Assembly (NCBI GenBank): GCA_963805475.1
Contig: CAWDUO010000003.1
Location: forward strand, 1 to 45,003
Length of the DNA: 45,003 nt
Reading direction: 5' to 3'
Source: VRUE01 sp963805475
Lineage (GTDB): Bacteria > Actinomycetota > Thermoleophilia > Solirubrobacterales > 70-9
The position numbers were made by a program, and so were the translations under genes. The stretch's first letter is position 1. Each line of letters begins with the position of its first letter. Below are positions 16,151 to 26,992 of this stretch, in pieces. The notes under the pieces were generated by a model. That model ran no database searches. It had not been told where the DNA came from and saw nothing but the letters and a program-made list of their open reading frames with translations.

Positions 16151-17001
16151 TAGAAGGAGCGCTCCGTGATCCGCTCGTAGGCCTCGACGTACTTGGCCCG
16201 CGTCTGCCCGATCACGTCCGCCGGCAGCTCCGGCGCCGGCGGCTTGCGGTCCCAGCCGCTCGTCGTCGCCCAGTCGCGCACGTACTGCTTGTCGAAGGAG
16301 GGCTGCGTCTTCCCCGGCTCGTAGCGGTCGGCCGGCCAGAAGCGCGAGGAGTCCGGCGTCAGCACCTCGTCGCCGAGCACGATCTCCGCCCCCGCGTGCC
16401 GCCCGAACTCGAACTTGGTGTCGGCGAGGACGATCCCGCGCTCGGCCGCGTGCTCGGCGCCGCGCCGGTAGACCTCGATCGAGATCCGCCGCAGCTCCTC
16501 CATCAGCGCCCGGTCGCCGACGATCTCCGCCGCCCGCTCGAAGTCGACGTTCTCGTCGTGCTCGCCGATCTCGGCCTTGGTCGCCGGGGTGAAGATCGGC
16601 TCGGGCAGCTTGTCGGACTCCAGCAGCCCGCCCGGCAGCTCGATCCCGCAGACCGCCCCGCCCCGCTCGTACTCCTTCCAGCCCGAGCCCGACAGGTACC
16701 CCCGCACGACGCACTCGACCGGGTACATCTCCAGCCGCCGCACCCGCATCGCCCGTTCGGCGACCTCCTCCGGCACGTCGGCCGAGAGGAAGTGGTTCGG
16801 CACGACGTCCCCGGTCAGCTCGAACCAGAATTCCGACATTCGGTTCAGCACCTTGCCCTTGTCGGGCACCGGCGTCGGCATCACCACGTCGTAGATCGAG
16901 ATCCGGTCCGAGGCGACCATCAGCAGGTCGTCCCCCCACTCGTAGATCTCCCGGACCTTGCCCGAGGAATGCAGCTTCAAGTCCCCAACCGCGGTAGCCA
17001 T
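16150..17001 (-). CDS. purC: SAICAR synthase
   Basis: Adds aspartate to CAIR. 283 residues. Visible are SSGKVREIYEWGDDLLMVAS, DRISIYDVVMPTPVPDKG, LEMYPVECVVRGYLSGSGW, TPATKAEIGEHDENV and VLADTKFEFG. The start MATAVGDLKL at 17001 carries a leaderless-type promoter. First gene of the purC-S-Q-L-F-N-H operon. Confidence 0.95.
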   Translation of the reverse strand: MATAVGDLKLHSSGKVREIYEWGDDLLMVASDRISIYDVVMPTPVPDKGKVLNRMSEFWFELTGDVVPNHFLSADVPEEVAERAMRVRRLEMYPVECVVRGYLSGSGWKEYERGGAVCGIELPGGLLESDKLPEPIFTPATKAEIGEHDENVDFERAAEIVGDRALMEELRRISIEVYRRGAEHAAERGIVLADTKFEFGRHAGAEIVLGDEVLTPDSSRFWPADRYEPGKTQPSFDKQYVRDWATTSGWDRKPPAPELPADVIGQTRAKYVEAYERITERSF

Positions 17002-17008
17002 GGACGCG

Positions 17009-17014
17009 ATGCTA
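17009..17014 (-). promoter_or_regulatory. Putative -10 box of the purC operon
   Basis: TAGCAT on the minus strand ends 7 nt before the purC ATG; leaderless arrangement. No -35 or PurR-type operator is evident. Confidence 0.5.
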
Positions 17015-17044
17015 ACTGCCCCGCTCGCCAAGAGCGTTTCTCGC

Positions 17045-17118
17045 GCGGGTGGCGGAGGGCAAGGGGGTGTTCGGCCGGGTGAGGCCGCTAACACCCCCTG
17101 CCCTCCGCCAGGACCCGC
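17045..17118. repeat. Palindrome between divergent purC and P450 genes (GCGGGTGGCGG family)
   Basis: GCGGGT at 17045-17050 pairs with ACCCGC at 17113-17118. Inside, GGCGGAGGGCAAGGGGGTGT pairs with ACACCCCCTGCCCTCCGCC apart from one bulged base, and CGGCC/GGCCG closes the centre. AGG is bulged next to ACCCGC. The outer pattern, including that bulge, recurs in the grpE palindrome at 28795-28886. It fills most of the 137-bp divergent spacer. Confidence 0.8.
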
Positions 17119-17126
17119 CGCGCCAG

Positions 17127-17132
17127 TACCCT
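17127..17132 (+). promoter_or_regulatory. Putative -10 box of the P450 gene
   Basis: TACCCT ends 6 nt before the ATG at 17139; no ribosome binding site, so leaderless. Confidence 0.45.
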
Positions 17133-17138
17133 CCATCC

Positions 17139-18458
17139 ATGCTGCCGCCCGAACCGAGCTACTCGCCGCTCTCCCAGACACTCCGCTGGTCCTTCCGCCC
17201 GCTGCCCTTTATGCAGGAGTGCCGCGAGCGCTACGGCGACGCCTTCAGCGTCAAATTCGTCAGCTTCGAGCGGCCGATGGTGATGATCTCCGACCCGGCG
17301 GCGATCAAGGCGCTCTACACCGAGCGCGCCCACGGCCTGCCGCCCGGCCGCGAGATCCTGCTGACGCCGATCGTCGGCCCCCACTCGGTGCTCGTGCTCG
17401 AGGGCGCCGACCACCTCGCCCACCGCAAGCTGATGCTGCCCGCCTTCCACGGCGAGCGGATGCGCTCCTACGCGCCGCTGGTCGAGGAGATCGTCGCCGC
17501 CGAGGTCGACTCCTGGCCGCTCGGCGGGCGCTTCCCGATCCACCCGCGCATGCAGGCGGTCACCCTGGAGGTGATCCTGCGCGTCGTCTTCGGCGTCGCC
17601 GAGGGCGAGCGGCTGGAGCGCCTGCGAGTCCTGCTCACCGAGGTGCTCGAGCAGACCGCCTCGCCCTTCACCCAGCTGATCGGCCTGGCGACCCGCCGCT
17701 TCGGCGGGCGGCCCTGGATGAGGTTCGAGGGCAAGCTGCGGGCGGTCGACGAGCTGCTCTACGAGGAGATCGCCGAGCACCGCCGCCGCGAGGACCTGGC
17801 CGAGCGCGACGACATGCTTTCGCTGCTGATGACGGCGCGCTTCGAAGACGACTCTGCGATGAGCGACGAGGATCTGCGCGACCAGCTGATGACCCTGCTG
17901 CTCGCCGGCCACGAGACGACCGCGACGGCGCTCGCCTGGACCTTCGACCTGCTGCTGCGCCACCCGCGCGAGCTGGCCCGCCTGCGCGAGACGCTCGAGG
18001 CCGGGGAGGAGGAGTACCTGCGGGCGACGATCTCCGAGTCGCTGCGCCTGCGCCCGGTCGTGCCGCTTGCCGGGCGCCGCCTGGCCGCCCCGCTGGAGGC
18101 CGGCGGCGTAACCCTGCCGGAGGGGACCGACGTCACCCCGGCGATCTGGCTCGCCCACACCCGCGCCGAGTCCTACCCCGAGCCCTTCGCCTTCCGCCCC
18201 GAGCGCTTCCTCTCCGATCCGCCCGACACCTACGCCTGGATCCCCTTCGGCGGCGGCATCCGCCGCTGTCTCGGCGCGGCCTTCGCCGAGTTCGAGATGC
18301 GGATCGTCCTGCGCGAGGTGCTCACCCGCTGCGAGCTGCGCAAGGCCGACCCCCGCCCCGAGCGCATAGCCCGCCGCAACATCACGCTATCCCCTAAAGC
18401 CGGCACCCCGGTGGTCCTCACCGCCCGCCACCCGGCGCGCGAGCTGGTCGCCGCTTAG
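17139..18458 (+). CDS. Cytochrome P450
   Basis: Haem-thiolate monooxygenase of 439 residues. The oxygen-binding I-helix motif is LLLAGHETTATALAW, the K-helix ExxR is ESLRLRP, the PERF region is FRPERFL, and the haem Cys lies in FGGGIRRCLGAAFAEFE. There is no membrane anchor, as in bacterial P450s, so electrons would come from a separate ferredoxin or flavodoxin system, none of which is nearby. Substrate unknown. The 3' end overlaps the convergent thioredoxin-fold gene by four bases. Confidence 0.93.
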   Translation: MLPPEPSYSPLSQTLRWSFRPLPFMQECRERYGDAFSVKFVSFERPMVMISDPAAIKALYTERAHGLPPGREILLTPIVGPHSVLVLEGADHLAHRKLMLPAFHGERMRSYAPLVEEIVAAEVDSWPLGGRFPIHPRMQAVTLEVILRVVFGVAEGERLERLRVLLTEVLEQTASPFTQLIGLATRRFGGRPWMRFEGKLRAVDELLYEEIAEHRRREDLAERDDMLSLLMTARFEDDSAMSDEDLRDQLMTLLLAGHETTATALAWTFDLLLRHPRELARLRETLEAGEEEYLRATISESLRLRPVVPLAGRRLAAPLEAGGVTLPEGTDVTPAIWLAHTRAESYPEPFAFRPERFLSDPPDTYAWIPFGGGIRRCLGAAFAEFEMRIVLREVLTRCELRKADPRPERIARRNITLSPKAGTPVVLTARHPARELVAA

Positions 18459-18745
18459 CTCTTAGCCGCCGGGTGCTCCTTCGCCCAGCGCGCGATCGTG
18501 CTCGACCCCGAGACCACCTCGCCGTCGTCGAGGACGAGGATCGGCACCTCGTTGGTGCCGCTCAGCCGCTTCACCTCGGCTCGCTCCTCGTCGCGGCTGC
18601 CCCACGTCCAGGGCACCATCCGGTAGCCGCCGACCGTCCGCAGCTCGTAGGTGTACCCCGCCGCGTCGAGCGCCTTGCCCGCCTTCGCGCACGGATGCGC
18701 GAACGCCGGCCCGCTCTTCTTCTGCCCGCAGGTGTAGAGGATCAC
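18455..18745 (-). CDS. Small glutaredoxin/GST N-terminal-like protein
   Basis: 96 residues with a thioredoxin-like fold: MILYTCGQKKSGPAFAHPCA, then TYELRTVGGY, and NEVPILVLDDGEVVSGSSTI with the cis-Pro (VP) and the SxxI ending typical of GST N-terminal domains. Only one Cys sits in the first turn (C6), with another at 19; no CxxC. GTG start with a leaderless -10. Probably a stand-alone GST N-domain-like protein; partner unknown. Confidence 0.78.
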   Translation of the reverse strand: MILYTCGQKKSGPAFAHPCAKAGKALDAAGYTYELRTVGGYRMVPWTWGSRDEERAEVKRLSGTNEVPILVLDDGEVVSGSSTIARWAKEHPAAKS

Positions 18746-18752
18746 GGCCGAA

Positions 18753-18758
18753 ACCCTA
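18753..18758 (-). promoter_or_regulatory. Putative -10 box of the small thioredoxin-fold gene
   Basis: TAGGGT on the minus strand ends 7 nt before the GTG at 18745. Confidence 0.4.
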
Positions 18759-18768
18759 ACCCCTCGCT

Positions 18769-18820
18769 CGCTCCGCTGTTCCTTTTCCCCGTTATTTAGG
18801 GTAAAAGGAACAGCGGAGCG
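18769..18820. repeat. Palindrome of the CTGTTCCTTTTCC family, copy 2
   Basis: An 18-bp perfect outer stem (CGCTCCGCTGTTCCTTTT with its complement AAAAGGAACAGCGGAGCG) and a loop GTTATTTA flanked by CCCC/GGG. It starts 4 nt beyond the purB stop (18825, minus strand) and ends the purD-E-B unit. The outer bases CGCTCCG are specific to this locus. Confidence 0.9.
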
Positions 18821-18824
18821 CCTG

Positions 18825-20123
18825 TCAGGCGAGGGATTCGAGCCGCTCGAAGATCGTTGGGACGTGGCCGAGGTAGGCGTCGTAGTCGAAGACCGCGTCC
18901 AGCTCGAGGTCGGACTCCAGGTCCAGCCCCTGGACTGCCTCGGCGAGCAGGTCGCGGAACTCGGCGCCGCTGTCCCAGGCGCGCTGGGCGTTCTCCTGGA
19001 CGACCCGGTAGGCGTCGTCGCGCGTCATCCCCGACTCGACCAGGGCGGTCAGGGCGCGCTGGCTGAACAGGGCGCCGTGGGTCAGCTCCAGGTTCTCGCG
19101 CATCCGCTCGGCGCGGATCGTCATCTCCCCGGCCACCTTCGCCGCCAGGTCCTGCATGTAGTCGAGGCCGATCGTCGCGTCGGGCAGGATCACCCGCTCG
19201 GCGCCGGAGTGGGAGATGTCGCGCTCGTGCCACAGCGCCACGTTCTCCAGCCCCGTCTGGGCGTAGCCGCGCAGCACCCGCGCCAGCCCGGTGATCCGCT
19301 CGGCGCGGATCGGGTTGCGCTTGTGCGGCATCGCCGAGGAGCCCTTCTGGCCGGCGGCGAACGGCTCCTCGACCTCGCGCACCTCGGTGCGCTGGAGGTT
19401 GCGCACCTCGGTCGCGAAACGCTCCAGCCCGGCGCCGGCGAGCGCGATGGCCGAGAGCAGGACGGCGTGGCGGTCGCGCGGCACGACCTGCGTCGCCACG
19501 TCCTCGCGCTCCAGGCCCAGCCGCTCCATCACCCGCGCCTCGACCGCCGGCGGCACCGAGGCGTAGGTGCCGACCGCGCCCGAGAGCTTGCCGAAGCGCA
19601 GCTGCTCGAAGGCTTCGCCCAGCCGCGTCAGGTTGCGATCGGCCTCGAAGGCGAAGCCGGCCAGCCGCAGGCCGAAGGTCGTCGGCTCGGCGTGCACGCC
19701 GTGGGTGCGGCCGACGCAGAGCGTGTCGCGCTGCTCCAGCGCCCGCTCTACCAGCGCGTCGCGGTAGGCCCGCGCCGACCCCAGCACCACCTCCCCGGCC
19801 TGGCGCAGCTGAACCGCCAGCGCCGTGTCGAGCACGTCGGACGACGTCAGCCCGTAATGGATCCAGCGCCCATGCTCCCCAACCGACCCCGCAACCACAT
19901 CCACGAACGCGGCCACGTCATGGTCGGTCACCCTCTCCCGCTCGTCCACCGCCTCAACCGTGAACCCCGCCTCCGCCCGACAAGCCTCTACAGCTTCCAA
20001 GGGAACAACGCCCTGCTCACCCCAAGCCTCAGTAGCCGCCAGCTCGACCTCGAGCCAGCACTCCAGCTTGCGCTGCTGCGACCAGACGTCGCCTATCTCC
20101 TCGCGGGTGTATCGAGGGATCAC
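18825..20123 (-). CDS. purB: Adenylosuccinate lyase
   Basis: Cleaves SAICAR and adenylosuccinate to release fumarate. 432 residues. Catalytic and signature segments: HYGLTSSDVLDTALAVQL, GRTHGVHAEPTTFG (catalytic His), and the flexible signature loop SSAMPHKRNPIRAER. GTG at 20123 overlaps the purE stop (GTGA). The first 250 bases or so use less GC-biased codons than the rest. Serves both IMP and AMP synthesis. Confidence 0.95.
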   Translation of the reverse strand: MIPRYTREEIGDVWSQQRKLECWLEVELAATEAWGEQGVVPLEAVEACRAEAGFTVEAVDERERVTDHDVAAFVDVVAGSVGEHGRWIHYGLTSSDVLDTALAVQLRQAGEVVLGSARAYRDALVERALEQRDTLCVGRTHGVHAEPTTFGLRLAGFAFEADRNLTRLGEAFEQLRFGKLSGAVGTYASVPPAVEARVMERLGLEREDVATQVVPRDRHAVLLSAIALAGAGLERFATEVRNLQRTEVREVEEPFAAGQKGSSAMPHKRNPIRAERITGLARVLRGYAQTGLENVALWHERDISHSGAERVILPDATIGLDYMQDLAAKVAGEMTIRAERMRENLELTHGALFSQRALTALVESGMTRDDAYRVVQENAQRAWDSGAEFRDLLAEAVQGLDLESDLELDAVFDYDAYLGHVPTIFERLESLA

Positions 20124-20602
20124 GCGTTGATTATCCGAACCGCCAGCAGGCCGGCGTTTTTCGCCCCGTCGATCGCCACGCAGGCGACGGGGACGCCGGG
20201 CGGCATCTGCACCGCCGAGAGCAGGGCGTCGAGACCGCCCAGGCTCTTGCCCAGGATCGGCACCCCGATCACCGGCAGGTCGGTGTGCGCCGCCGCCACC
20301 CCCGGAAGCGCCGCCGACATTCCGGCCCCGGCGATGATCGCCTTCAGCCCCCGCATGCGCGCGTTCTGGCAGTACTCGCGCACCTGCTCGGGGTCGCGGT
20401 GGGCGCTCATCACCCGCACCTCGTAGCGGATGCCGGCGTCGTGCAGCGCCGCGCCGGCCGGCTGCATCTTCGGCTTGTCGTTCTTCGAGCCCATGATGAT
20501 CCCGACGTGGGGCTCGTCGACGTCGATCTCCTCGAACGCCTCCTCGACCGCCGGCATCGTCGTCGGCGCGCTCGGCCGCGGCTCCTCTGAGATCTCGCTC
20601 AT
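20120..20602 (-). CDS. purE: 5-(carboxyamino)imidazole ribonucleotide mutase
   Basis: Class I PurE of 160 residues: VGIIMGSKNDKPKM, RVMSAHRDPEQ with the catalytic His, AGAGMSAALPGVAAAHTDLP and a C-terminal DGAKNAGLLAVRII. About 32 extra acidic residues precede the core. AGAGG lies a few nt before the ATG. Class I PurE normally needs PurK; purK is not in the window. Confidence 0.93.
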   Translation of the reverse strand: MSEISEEPRPSAPTTMPAVEEAFEEIDVDEPHVGIIMGSKNDKPKMQPAGAALHDAGIRYEVRVMSAHRDPEQVREYCQNARMRGLKAIIAGAGMSAALPGVAAAHTDLPVIGVPILGKSLGGLDALLSAVQMPPGVPVACVAIDGAKNAGLLAVRIINA

Positions 20603-20635
20603 CTCGTTCCTCTCTGGGTCGTCTCGTTGACTGGT

Positions 20636-21912
20636 TCAACCGGGCACCCGCTCGACCGCGCGGGCGGCGATGTCGGAGCGGATCTGCATTCCGTCGAAGG
20701 AGATCCGGCCCGCCGCATCGTACGCGCGCTCGCGCGCCGCCGCCGGGCTCGGGCCGAGCGCCGTCACGTTGAGCACCCGCCCGCCCGCGGTGACGACCTC
20801 GCCGTCGCGCGCCGCCGTGCCCGCGTGGGTCACCTCGGCCAGCTCGGCCGCCTCGGCCAGGCCATGGATGACGTCCCCCTTCGAGGAGGACTCCGGGTAG
20901 CCGGCCGAGGCAAGCACCAGCGTCACCGCCCAGTCGGAGCCGAACGCCGCCTCGGCGCCCGCCAGCCCGCCCGGCTCGCGCGCCGCCAGCATCAGCTCGA
21001 GCAGGTCCGAGCGCAGCCGCGGCAGCACCGCCTGCGTCTCGGGGTCGCCGAAGCGCGCGTTGAACTCGAGCACCTTGGGGCCCTCGGCGCCGACCATCAG
21101 CCCCGCGTAGAGCACGCCGTGGAAGGGCGCGCCGCGCCGCGCCATCTCGGCGACGACGGGACGGTGCACAGCCTCGACGATCGCATCGACCTCGTCGGGC
21201 CCGAAGCCGGGTACCGGCGAGTAGCTGCCCATGCCGCCGGTGTTCGGCCCCTCGTCGGCGTCGAAGATCCGCTTGTAGTCCTGCGCCGGCGCCAGCGGCA
21301 CGACGTTCTCGCCGTCGCACAGCGCCAGCAGGGAGAGCTCTTCGCCCTCGAGGAACTCCTCCAGCACCACCGTCGTCGCGCCGAAGCGGCGCTCGCCGAA
21401 GAAGACCTCCACCGCCGCCCGCGCCTCGGACTCCTCGGCGCAGAGGATCACCCCCTTGCCCGCCGCCAGCCCGTCGGCCTTCAGCACCACCGGGAAGGAC
21501 GCCGAGGCGAGCGCCGCCAGCGCCTCCTCGCGGCTCGCGCAGCAGCACGTGCGCGGCGGTCGGCACCCCCGCCGCCGACATCACCTCCTTGGCGAACGCC
21601 TTCGAGCCCTCCAGCTCGGCCGCCGCCGCGCGCGGGCCGAAGGCCGGCACGCCCGCCTCCTCCAACGCGTCGACGAGCCCGGCGACCAGCGGCGCCTCCG
21701 GTCCCACGACGACCAGGTCGACCGCCCGCTCGCGCGCCGCGCGCGGCGATCGCCCCGACGTCCTCCGCGCCGACCTCGGGCAGGCACTCCGCCTCGGCCG
21801 CGATCCCGGCGTTCCCCGGCGCGCAGAGCAGCCCCGGCGCCCGCCGCGAGCGCGCCAGCGCCCGCACCATCGCGTGCTCCCGCCCGCCTCCTCCTACGAC
21901 CAGGACCCGCAA
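20636..21912 (-). CDS. purD: Phosphoribosylamine-glycine ligase, two frameshifts
   Basis: Ligates glycine to phosphoribosylamine. N-terminal VLVVGGGGREHAMVRAL; middle GPEAPLVAGLVDALEEAG, FGPRAAAAELEGSKAFAKE; ATP-grasp VVLKADGLAAGKGV, EGPNTGGMGSYSPVPG and LEFNARFGDPETQ. The frame changes twice, at about 21738 and 21536; dropping one base at each yields an unbroken 424-residue protein, the family length. TTG start at 21912, two nt after the GYD gene. Consensus error is the likely cause, given an essential operon gene. Confidence 0.9.
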
Positions 21913-21914
21913 GC

Positions 21915-22196
21915 TCAGAGGGCGCTTGCCAGCTCGTCGGCGGGCATCGCCGTCAGCGTCTGGCTAGTCATCGTCCCGCGCGAGCCCAGCTCGACCGACA
22001 CCTTCGCCATCGTCTTCTCGTCGGGCGCCTCGATCACGGTGACGAAGTCGTACTGCCCCAGCGTCGCGTACTGGGCCACGACCTTGGCCCCGATCTGCTC
22101 GACCTCCTTGTTCACCTCGGCAACCCGCCCCGGGTTGTTCTTCAAAGTCCGCACACCCTCAGCGGTCAAGTTTGTCAGCATCAAATAAGTAGGCAT
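21915..22196 (-). CDS. GYD domain-containing protein
   Basis: 93 residues: MPTYLMLTNLTAEGVRTLKN, then VEQIGAKVVAQYATLGQYDF and VTVIEAPDEKTMAKVSVELG. This is the small GYD family with a ferredoxin-like fold and no known reaction. AGGGGGA precedes the ATG by 4-5 nt. It heads the purD-purE-purB unit. It should not be mistaken for PurS, which is present elsewhere. A role in purine metabolism is only suggested by position. Confidence 0.85.
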   Translation of the reverse strand: MPTYLMLTNLTAEGVRTLKNNPGRVAEVNKEVEQIGAKVVAQYATLGQYDFVTVIEAPDEKTMAKVSVELGSRGTMTSQTLTAMPADELASAL

Positions 22197-22211
22197 GTCA
22201 TCCCCCTAAAA

Positions 22212-22259
22212 GGTCTAGACCAAGCTCCACGACAAAGGTACTGCTTCTCAGCAGGTCAA
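22212..22259 (-). promoter_or_regulatory. Possible promoter and operator of the GYD-purD-purE-purB operon
   Basis: TTGACC (22259-22254, minus strand) fits a -35; TACCTT at 22239-22234 is a poor -10 with a short spacer. Downstream is a perfect 10-bp palindrome GGTCTAGACC (22212-22221), a candidate repressor site overlapping the leader. Confidence 0.3.
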
Positions 22260-22269
22260 GGGGACGCTA

Positions 22270-22376
22270 GGGAGTCGGGGGTTCCCCTCCCAAAAAGCTC
22301 AAGGAACCACGCCTGAACCCTCGGCGCTCGACCCAGCTGCGCGACGGCTTCTTTGGGAGGGGAATCCCCGACTCCC
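22270..22376. repeat. Large palindrome, 63-nt core family, copy A
   Basis: Arms of 22 bp: GGGAGTCGGGGGTTCCCCTCCC (22270-22291) with 22355-22376, one wobble. The core 22292-22354 runs, on the minus strand, from AAAGAAGCCGTCGCGCAGCT to CCTTGAGCTTTTT. It lies between the stop of the NlpC-type gene and the promoter of the GYD operon, both on the minus strand. Translation of it in any frame gives spurious peptides. Confidence 0.92.
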
Positions 22377-22427
22377 CCGCTGCGCGACGGCTTCTTTTGG
22401 GAGGGACACCCCACCTCTCCCTAACGC
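22377..22427. repeat. Truncated tandem end of the 63-nt core family next to copy A
   Basis: CGCTGCGCGACGGCTTCTTT recurs directly after copy A, followed by TGGGAGGGACACC, which is a partial new arm ending at the stop codon at 22428. The same solo end follows copy C at 32314. Confidence 0.75.
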
Positions 22428-24023
22428 CTAATACCCGACCGGATGGCGGACGACGAAGCCTTCCGGATACGGCGGCTCGGTGTGCCAGCGCGGCCCGGTC
22501 CCTTCCGCGTCGCCGACCGTGTCCCAGCGCAGGCCGGCGATCTCGGCGTAGGTGTGGGTCGCGCTGGCGTAGATCGTGATCCACTTGCCCGGGCCGGGTT
22601 CGCCGTAGCTCTCCAACTCGCCCGAGGTCATCGGCCGGTCGAGCAGGCCGGCGCCGTAGAGCGCGAAGCTGACCGCGCCCGAGCAGTCGTAGCCGGCCGA
22701 GATCCAGGCCGCGTGGCCGCCGCCCCAGACGTAGGGGGTGGTCGAGATCGCGTTGGCCGCGGCGATCGCCGCCTTGACCGCCGGCGGCGCGCCGCGCGGC
22801 GCGCTCGCCAGGTTGCCGACCAGGACCGCGCTCGCCCCGTCGGTTTCCAGCCCGGCGGGCAGCGGCGCGATCTTCCACTCGACGTAGGAGGTCTTGCAGG
22901 CGCCGCGCATCGCCGCCGCTTCCTGGAGCACCTCCTGCACGTACCACTGCGCGTGGTTGTGGGCGAAGAGGCCGGCGCCGAGGCTGCCCCGCGACCAGAT
23001 CAGCCGCGCCAGCGTCGCCGCCGAGTCGGCCGGGTCGGCGTGGCGGATGCGCCCGTTTTCGTCGCCGTCCACCGCGTAGCGCTTCCACTCGCTCGGTTCG
23101 AGCCCCAGCGGCCCGGCGTGGCGCATTTCGCGCCCCGTCATCCCGCGGCCGAAGTTCGACTCCAGGCGGGCGACCGCGGCCAGCGCCCAGACGCCGCGCC
23201 GGCCCAGTTCGTAGCGCGCCGCCGCCGCCTCGAACGCCTTCAGGTAGCCGGCCGGGATGCGCTTGCGCCAGGGCGCCGCCGGTTCGCACTCGAGCACCTG
23301 GAGCTGCGGTTCCAGCAGGCCGGGGTCGAACGCTTCGACCCCGACTTCCTTCGCGTAGCAGGCGGCGTCGGAGAGCACCTCGGCGACGTACCAGTCGGCG
23401 TGGTTGTAGGCGTAGATCGCGCCGTAGGTGTCGTTCGGCATGCCGGCGGCGCGCAGGTAGCTCGCCGCGGCGAAGATCGCGTCTTCGGGGTCGTACGGGT
23501 CGGCCTTGCCGTCGCCGTTGGCGTCGACCCCGTAGGTCGCCCAGGTCGAGGGCATGAACTGCATCCAGCCTTCGGCCCCGGCCGAGGAGACGTTGACGTT
23601 GGTGCCGAAGGCGGTCTCGACCGCGTTGATCCCGGCGAGGATCGCCGGGCCCTGCGGCCCGAGCGAGTAGGCGCTCGCGGCCCGCTGGTAGATCGGCACC
23701 AGCAGCGGCGGCACGCCCGAGGCCGCGCAGGTCGAGCTCGGCGTCGAGGGGATGACGAGGCTCGCCGAGGGCGGGGTGGAGGGCGATTCGGTCGCCGGCT
23801 CGGAGGGCGGCGCCGTCGACTGCTCGCCTTCCGCTTCCGCCTTCGCGTTCGTCCCGCCGGTCTGCGGTTCGAGCGAGGGCGCGACGATCGAATCCCCCCG
23901 CTTGACCGCGGCGCCTTCGGCTTCGTCGGCCGCGGCCGGTCCCGCCAGCGCCGCCCCGGCGGCCAGGGCGGACAGCAGGACGAGCGCCGCCCGCCTCAGC
24001 CGAGGATGCTGGCGACGCGCCAT
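22428..24023 (-). CDS. Secreted cell-wall hydrolase: two transglycosylase-like domains plus an NlpC/P60-type domain
   Basis: 531 residues with a signal peptide (ATG at 24023, RRAALVLLSALAAGAALA). After a Ser/Thr/Pro-rich linker comes a MltB-like transglycosylase domain (catalytic Glu in INAVETAFG; GWMQFMPSTWATYGVDANGD). A second, diverged copy follows (ARLESNFGRG, PLGLEPSEWKRYAVDGDENG, HNHAQWYVQEVLQE). The C-terminus is NlpC/P60-like: PYVWGGGHAAW, catalytic Cys in YDCSGAVSFAL, His in SATHTYAEI. It should cleave peptidoglycan glycan strands and stem peptides. It overlaps the upstream anchored-protein gene by 28 bases, so they are coupled. Confidence 0.85.
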   Translation of the reverse strand: MARRQHPRLRRAALVLLSALAAGAALAGPAAADEAEGAAVKRGDSIVAPSLEPQTGGTNAKAEAEGEQSTAPPSEPATESPSTPPSASLVIPSTPSSTCAASGVPPLLVPIYQRAASAYSLGPQGPAILAGINAVETAFGTNVNVSSAGAEGWMQFMPSTWATYGVDANGDGKADPYDPEDAIFAAASYLRAAGMPNDTYGAIYAYNHADWYVAEVLSDAACYAKEVGVEAFDPGLLEPQLQVLECEPAAPWRKRIPAGYLKAFEAAAARYELGRRGVWALAAVARLESNFGRGMTGREMRHAGPLGLEPSEWKRYAVDGDENGRIRHADPADSAATLARLIWSRGSLGAGLFAHNHAQWYVQEVLQEAAAMRGACKTSYVEWKIAPLPAGLETDGASAVLVGNLASAPRGAPPAVKAAIAAANAISTTPYVWGGGHAAWISAGYDCSGAVSFALYGAGLLDRPMTSGELESYGEPGPGKWITIYASATHTYAEIAGLRWDTVGDAEGTGPRWHTEPPYPEGFVVRHPVGY

Positions 24024-24772
24024 TCCCCCGCCTTTTCCTTTTCCAGGGTTACCCGCAGCTCGCTGGTCGTGCCGACCCGCAGCAGCGCCACGCTGACCGT
24101 GTACTGCTTGCCGAGCCGCGGGCCGGGGACGAGGTTGAGCACCTTCGCCTTCGGCACCCTGCCGTTCGCCGGCAGCCGCGGCGGCCGTTCCTCCAGCGCC
24201 TTGGCCAGCTGTTCGGTCGCCGTTTCGCCGAACACCGTCTTCGCCCGCCCCAGCCTCTTGCCGATCTCGTAGAAGACGAAGGCCTCGGCGAAGCGGCGCG
24301 CCGACTTCATCGCCGCCGGCCCGGCCGGGACCGGCTTGCCGGCGGTCGATGCGCTCGCCGCCGGTTCCTGCGCCGCCGCGCCCTTGCCGGCGCTTTCGGA
24401 GCCGGAGCCGGCCGCGCCCGAGTCGGACGAGGCCGCGCCTTTCGAGCCCGCGGCTTCGCCGCCGCCCGCCTTCCCGGCGGCGACCCCGCCGGAGCCGAAG
24501 TGCGGCGCTACGCCCTTCAGCGTCGGCGCCCCCGCCTCCTTCGCCTTCACGGGCGACGGCCGCGGCGGCGGGACGATCGCGACCCGCGCCGGCGCCCCGC
24601 TCCGCGAGGGCGGCGCTTGGCCTCCGCCGGGCAGCAGCAGCACCCCGGCGACGATCGCCGCGACGCCGGCAGCAACCAGCCCCCCGGCCCAGCGCCGCCC
24701 GGCGAAGAGGTCCTGCGCCGGCCACAACAGCCACCGCTCGACCGCATAGACGATGTCTTCAAGTATCAACAT
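23996..24772 (-). CDS. Membrane-anchored protein with a disordered linker, partner of the wall hydrolase
   Basis: 258 residues from ATG 24772 (TTG 24790 is possible). A single membrane segment at about 28-48 (AGGLVAAGVAAIVAGVLLLP) is followed by a Ala/Gly/Ser-rich linker of some 80 residues and a C-terminal folded domain (RFAEAFVFYEIGKRLG, then KQYTVSVALLRVGTTSELRV and EWRVASILG). I do not recognise the domain. The 28-base overlap with the hydrolase gene suggests joint work in the envelope. Confidence 0.75.
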   Translation of the reverse strand: MLILEDIVYAVERWLLWPAQDLFAGRRWAGGLVAAGVAAIVAGVLLLPGGGQAPPSRSGAPARVAIVPPPRPSPVKAKEAGAPTLKGVAPHFGSGGVAAGKAGGGEAAGSKGAASSDSGAAGSGSESAGKGAAAQEPAASASTAGKPVPAGPAAMKSARRFAEAFVFYEIGKRLGRAKTVFGETATEQLAKALEERPPRLPANGRVPKAKVLNLVPGPRLGKQYTVSVALLRVGTTSELRVTLEKEKAGEWRVASILG

Positions 24773-24817
24773 CTGTTTGAACCCGCACAAGCTTACGTCG
24801 GATCGGCTGCGGCTTTC

Positions 24818-26991
<2,174 letters not shown>

Positions 26992-26992
<1 letters not shown>

